Of a stretch of DNA of 64,000 nt, positions 61,866-64,000 are shown piece by piece (position 1 is the first letter of the stretch; each line of letters begins with the position of its first letter). Origin of the DNA: Arthrobacter sp. AL12 (GTDB taxonomy: Bacteria > Actinomycetota > Actinomycetes > Actinomycetales > Micrococcaceae); the NCBI RefSeq assembly GCF_029960645.1, contig NZ_JASBQY010000004.1, positions 62,001 to 126,000 of the forward strand. The letters are read 5' to 3'. A program made the translations under genes and the position numbers. The notes below the pieces were generated by a model, which saw only the letters and a list, made by a program, of their open reading frames with translations, was not told the DNA's origin and did no database searches.

Positions 61866-62783
61866 TTAGCCCGGAGTCAGAATGAAGTCCCACGGATCGC
61901 TGTTGGTGGTGCTGACCCGGATCTCGACGTCGTGCCCCTGGTCGCCCAGCACATTGCCCAGCGCCTCCGCCGCGGCCGGCAGCCACAGCCACTCACTCGC
62001 GAAGTGGGAAACATCGATCAGGTACGGCCGGCCATTGACGGCCGACTCCCGGGCTTCGGACGCCGGATGGTGCCGCAGATCCGCGGTCAGGTAGACATCG
62101 GCGTTGCTCGCCCGGACCTCCGCGAAGAGCGAATCCCCGGCGCCGCCGCAGACCGCCACCCGGCGGACCAGCCCGTCCCGGTCCCCGGACACGCGCACCC
62201 CGCCGGCGACCGCCGGCAGGATGCCGAAGACGCGGGCGGCAAAATCGCCCAGGGTCTGGACCTCCTCAAGGTCACCGACCCGCCCGATGCCTTCTTCGGG
62301 CAGCCCGTTCGCGGCCGGAGTCAGCGGGGCCACGTTCTGCAGGCCGAGGGCGTCGGCCAGGACATCCGAGACGCCGCCGACTGCTGAATCACCGTTGGTG
62401 TGCACCGTCAGCAGCCCGGTCCCGGACTCAATCAGGCGGTGCACGGCCCGGCCCTTCGCGGTGGTCGCCGCGACCGAGGTGACACCCTTGAGCAGCAGCG
62501 GATGATGGGTGATCAGCAGTTCCGCGCCGAACTCGATGGCCTCCTCGATCACCTCAAGGGTGGGATCGACGGCGAAGAGGATCCTATTCACCCCGGCGGA
62601 GGGACGGCCGGCCACGAGGCCCACTTCGTCCCAGTCCTCCGCGAGGGATTCGGGCCAGAGCTCCTCGACGGCCAGCAGGATCATGCCCAGGGTGGGCGTC
62701 CCGGGCGTTTCCCCGGATCCGCTGCCGGCGGCGCCGTTTCCTTCGGCAGGGCCGGCTGAAACATCGGTGTTTACAGGTTCCAT
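61866..62783 (-). CDS. Nif3-like dinuclear metal-centre hexameric protein
   Basis: A 305-residue NIF3/DUF34 family protein, proposed GTP cyclohydrolase-like but with unproven role. Motifs: LAEDWDEVGLVAGRP, ELLITHHPLLLKG (metal-binding His pair), VHTNGDSAVGGVSD, VAVCGGAGDSLF and VYLTADLRHHPASEA with SHFASEWLWLP. It is upstream of the zinc-ribbon gene on the same strand with 123 bases between. The N-terminus (about 25 residues) is Gly/Ser-rich. Confidence 0.9.
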   Translation of the reverse strand: MEPVNTDVSAGPAEGNGAAGSGSGETPGTPTLGMILLAVEELWPESLAEDWDEVGLVAGRPSAGVNRILFAVDPTLEVIEEAIEFGAELLITHHPLLLKGVTSVAATTAKGRAVHRLIESGTGLLTVHTNGDSAVGGVSDVLADALGLQNVAPLTPAANGLPEEGIGRVGDLEEVQTLGDFAARVFGILPAVAGGVRVSGDRDGLVRRVAVCGGAGDSLFAEVRASNADVYLTADLRHHPASEARESAVNGRPYLIDVSHFASEWLWLPAAAEALGNVLGDQGHDVEIRVSTTNSDPWDFILTPG

Positions 62784-62862
62784 ACCCCCATTTTTACCCT
62801 ATCGGCCGGCCTCCCCCGCAGACGCCGGGAATCATCGGGGCCCTTCAACCATTGAAGAGAGC

Positions 62863-63387
62863 ATGAGAACTTTTGTCCTCGGCGGAGGCTGCTTCTGGTG
62901 CCTCGACGCCGTCTACCAGAAAACCAAGGGTGTCAGCGCCGTTATTTCGGGCTACACCGGAGGCCATGACCGCAACCCCGACTACTACGCCGTCTGCTCC
63001 GGAACCACCGGCCATGCCGAGGTGGTGGCGGTGACGTTCGATGAGGAGGTCGTCCCCCCGGAAGTCATCCTGGACATGTTCTTCGTCCTCCACGACCCCA
63101 CCACACTCAACCGCCAGGGCTACGACGTCGGAACGCAGTACCGCTCCTCGATGTTCTATGAGACGACTGAGGAGAAGATCCTCTTCGAGGAAGCGATCGA
63201 ACGGAACCAGCTGCTCTGGGCCCATCGGATCGTCACCGAGGTCAGCCGGCTGCCGGTGTTCCACCGGGCGGAGGAAATCCACCAGGACTACTACGGCAAG
63301 TTCCCGGAGCAGGGCTACTGCCAGGTGATCATCAATCCGAAGCTGGCCAAGGCCAGGAAATATTACTCTGCGTGGCTTAATGCTTAG
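62863..63387 (+). CDS. msrA: Peptide methionine (S)-S-oxide reductase
   Basis: A 174-residue MsrA repairing oxidised methionine. The catalytic motif is GGGCFWCLDAVYQ near the N-terminus, then SGYTGGHDRNPDY, HAEVVAVTFDEEV, FFVLHDPTTLNRQGYDVGTQ and EIHQDYYGKFP. The recycling C-terminal Cys is in QGYCQVI. The ATG at 62863 has GAGAG just upstream. Divergent from nif3. Confidence 0.95.
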   Translation: MRTFVLGGGCFWCLDAVYQKTKGVSAVISGYTGGHDRNPDYYAVCSGTTGHAEVVAVTFDEEVVPPEVILDMFFVLHDPTTLNRQGYDVGTQYRSSMFYETTEEKILFEEAIERNQLLWAHRIVTEVSRLPVFHRAEEIHQDYYGKFPEQGYCQVIINPKLAKARKYYSAWLNA

Positions 63388-63455
63388 CTAGGGTCCGCGG
63401 GCCCTCGTTAGGCTGACCTCAGTATCACCTCTTCAACAGACAGGCGCAGACACCC

Positions 63456-64000
63456 ATGGCACGGATCTATGACGATGTTACCCAGCTGGTCGGCGGCACC
63501 CCGCTGGTCCGGCTCAACCGCCTGGCCGAAGGCCTTGATGCCACCGTGGCCGTCAAGCTGGAGTTCTACAACCCGGCCAACAGCGTCAAGGACCGCATCG
63601 GTGTCGCGATCGTCGACGCCGCGGAGAAGTCCGGTGCCCTCAAGCCCGGCGGCACCATCGTCGAAGGCACGTCCGGCAATACCGGCATTGCCCTGGCCAT
63701 GGTGGGCGCGGCCCGCGGCTACAAGGTCATTCTGACGATGCCGGAGACCATGTCCACCGAACGCCGTGTCATGCTGCGCGCCTACGGTGCCGAGATCGTC
63801 CTCACTCCCGGTTCCGAGGGCATGCGGGGCGCCGTGGAAAAGGCCCAGGAGATCGTCGCCCACACGGAGAACTCGATCTGGGCCCAGCAGTTCGCCAACG
63901 AGGCCAACCCCGAGGTCCACCGCCAGACCACGGCCGAGGAAATCTGGTCCGACACCGACGGGAAGGTGGACATCTTCGTCGCCGGCGTCGGCACCGGCGG
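63456..64000 (+). CDS. cysK: Cysteine synthase A, N-terminal part (runs off right edge)
   Basis: PLP enzyme making cysteine from O-acetylserine and sulfide. 181 codons are visible. [18 protein letters not shown] opens the fold, NSVKDRIG holds the PLP-binding Lys, [20 protein letters not shown] is the Asn/substrate loop, and FVAGVGTGG starts the phosphate-binding loop at the window edge. The start is ATG at 63456. Confidence 0.95.
   Translation, partial: MARIYDDVTQLVGGTPLVRLNRLAEGLDATVAVKLEFYNPANSVKDRIGVAIVDAAEKSGALKPGGTIVEGTSGNTGIALAMVGAARGYKVILTMPETMSTERRVMLRAYGAEIVLTPGSEGMRGAVEKAQEIVAHTENSIWAQQFANEANPEVHRQTTAEEIWSDTDGKVDIFVAGVGTG

Overview
The window is a high-GC actinobacterial chromosome segment, most like Arthrobacter or Pseudarthrobacter (Micrococcaceae). 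The signs are two clpP genes next to clpX and tig, a Rv2466c-type mycothiol-dependent nitroreductase, an MptB-like polyprenol-phosphate mannosyltransferase, a translational-type ileS T-box, many GTG starts, and a recurrent TANNNT hexamer 6-7 bases before start codons (leaderless mRNAs). The genus is an inference from family recognition; no 16S gene is present.

Layout of the host part. 1-7050: ileS (3' end off the left edge) with its T-box leader, an EEP phosphodiesterase, an SDR, a DUF488 protein and valS. 7074-10357: ABM monooxygenase, GH15 trehalase/glucoamylase, nitroreductase. 10463-15329: the proteostasis cluster clpX, clpP1-clpP2 (with a ClgR box) and tig, then tRNA-Pro and tRNA-Gly. 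15532-28803: nei2-rpiB, a DUF1648 membrane protein, pepN, OsmC, a secreted SGNH esterase, mscS-glbO, Pr6Pr, tesB, ettA and an ssb paralogue. 41344-64000: corA, lapA, a damaged GNAT gene, map, an AlkD-like gene, mptB-like, orn, tRNA-His, acyl-CoA dehydrogenase, def, an alpha/beta hydrolase, ppk2, a PfkB kinase, an HNH nuclease, long-form gapB, GDPD, a GMC oxidoreductase, rnpB, an esterase lipoprotein, yaaA, a degenerate zinc-ribbon protein with nif3, msrA, and the 5' part of cysK.

The accessory region is a 12.17 kb integrated element (29095-41262) in the 3' end of tRNA-Arg(TCT), bounded by a perfect 40-bp direct repeat. The leftward operon encodes an XRE regulator, a complete tyrosine integrase and a small M41/FtsH-like metallopeptidase. 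Rightward it carries an excisionase-like HTH protein, a run of tightly overlapping small genes, a winged-helix Rep-like gene with embedded iteron-like repeats (four copies at an exact 21-bp period), a terminase-small-subunit-like gene, and one full-length tail tape-measure protein (1110 aa). It ends with a 154-aa gene of unknown function behind a host-like leaderless promoter and a reverse-strand 96-aa gene. No capsid, portal, large terminase, other tail gene or lysis gene is seen.

The combination of intact integration, regulation and replication genes with a TerS-like protein and a lone tape measure reads more like a phage satellite than a decayed prophage. It could redirect a helper phage's packaging and tail assembly. 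That is the main candidate for an undescribed system here; the satellite role is inference and depends on homology searches and induction tests.
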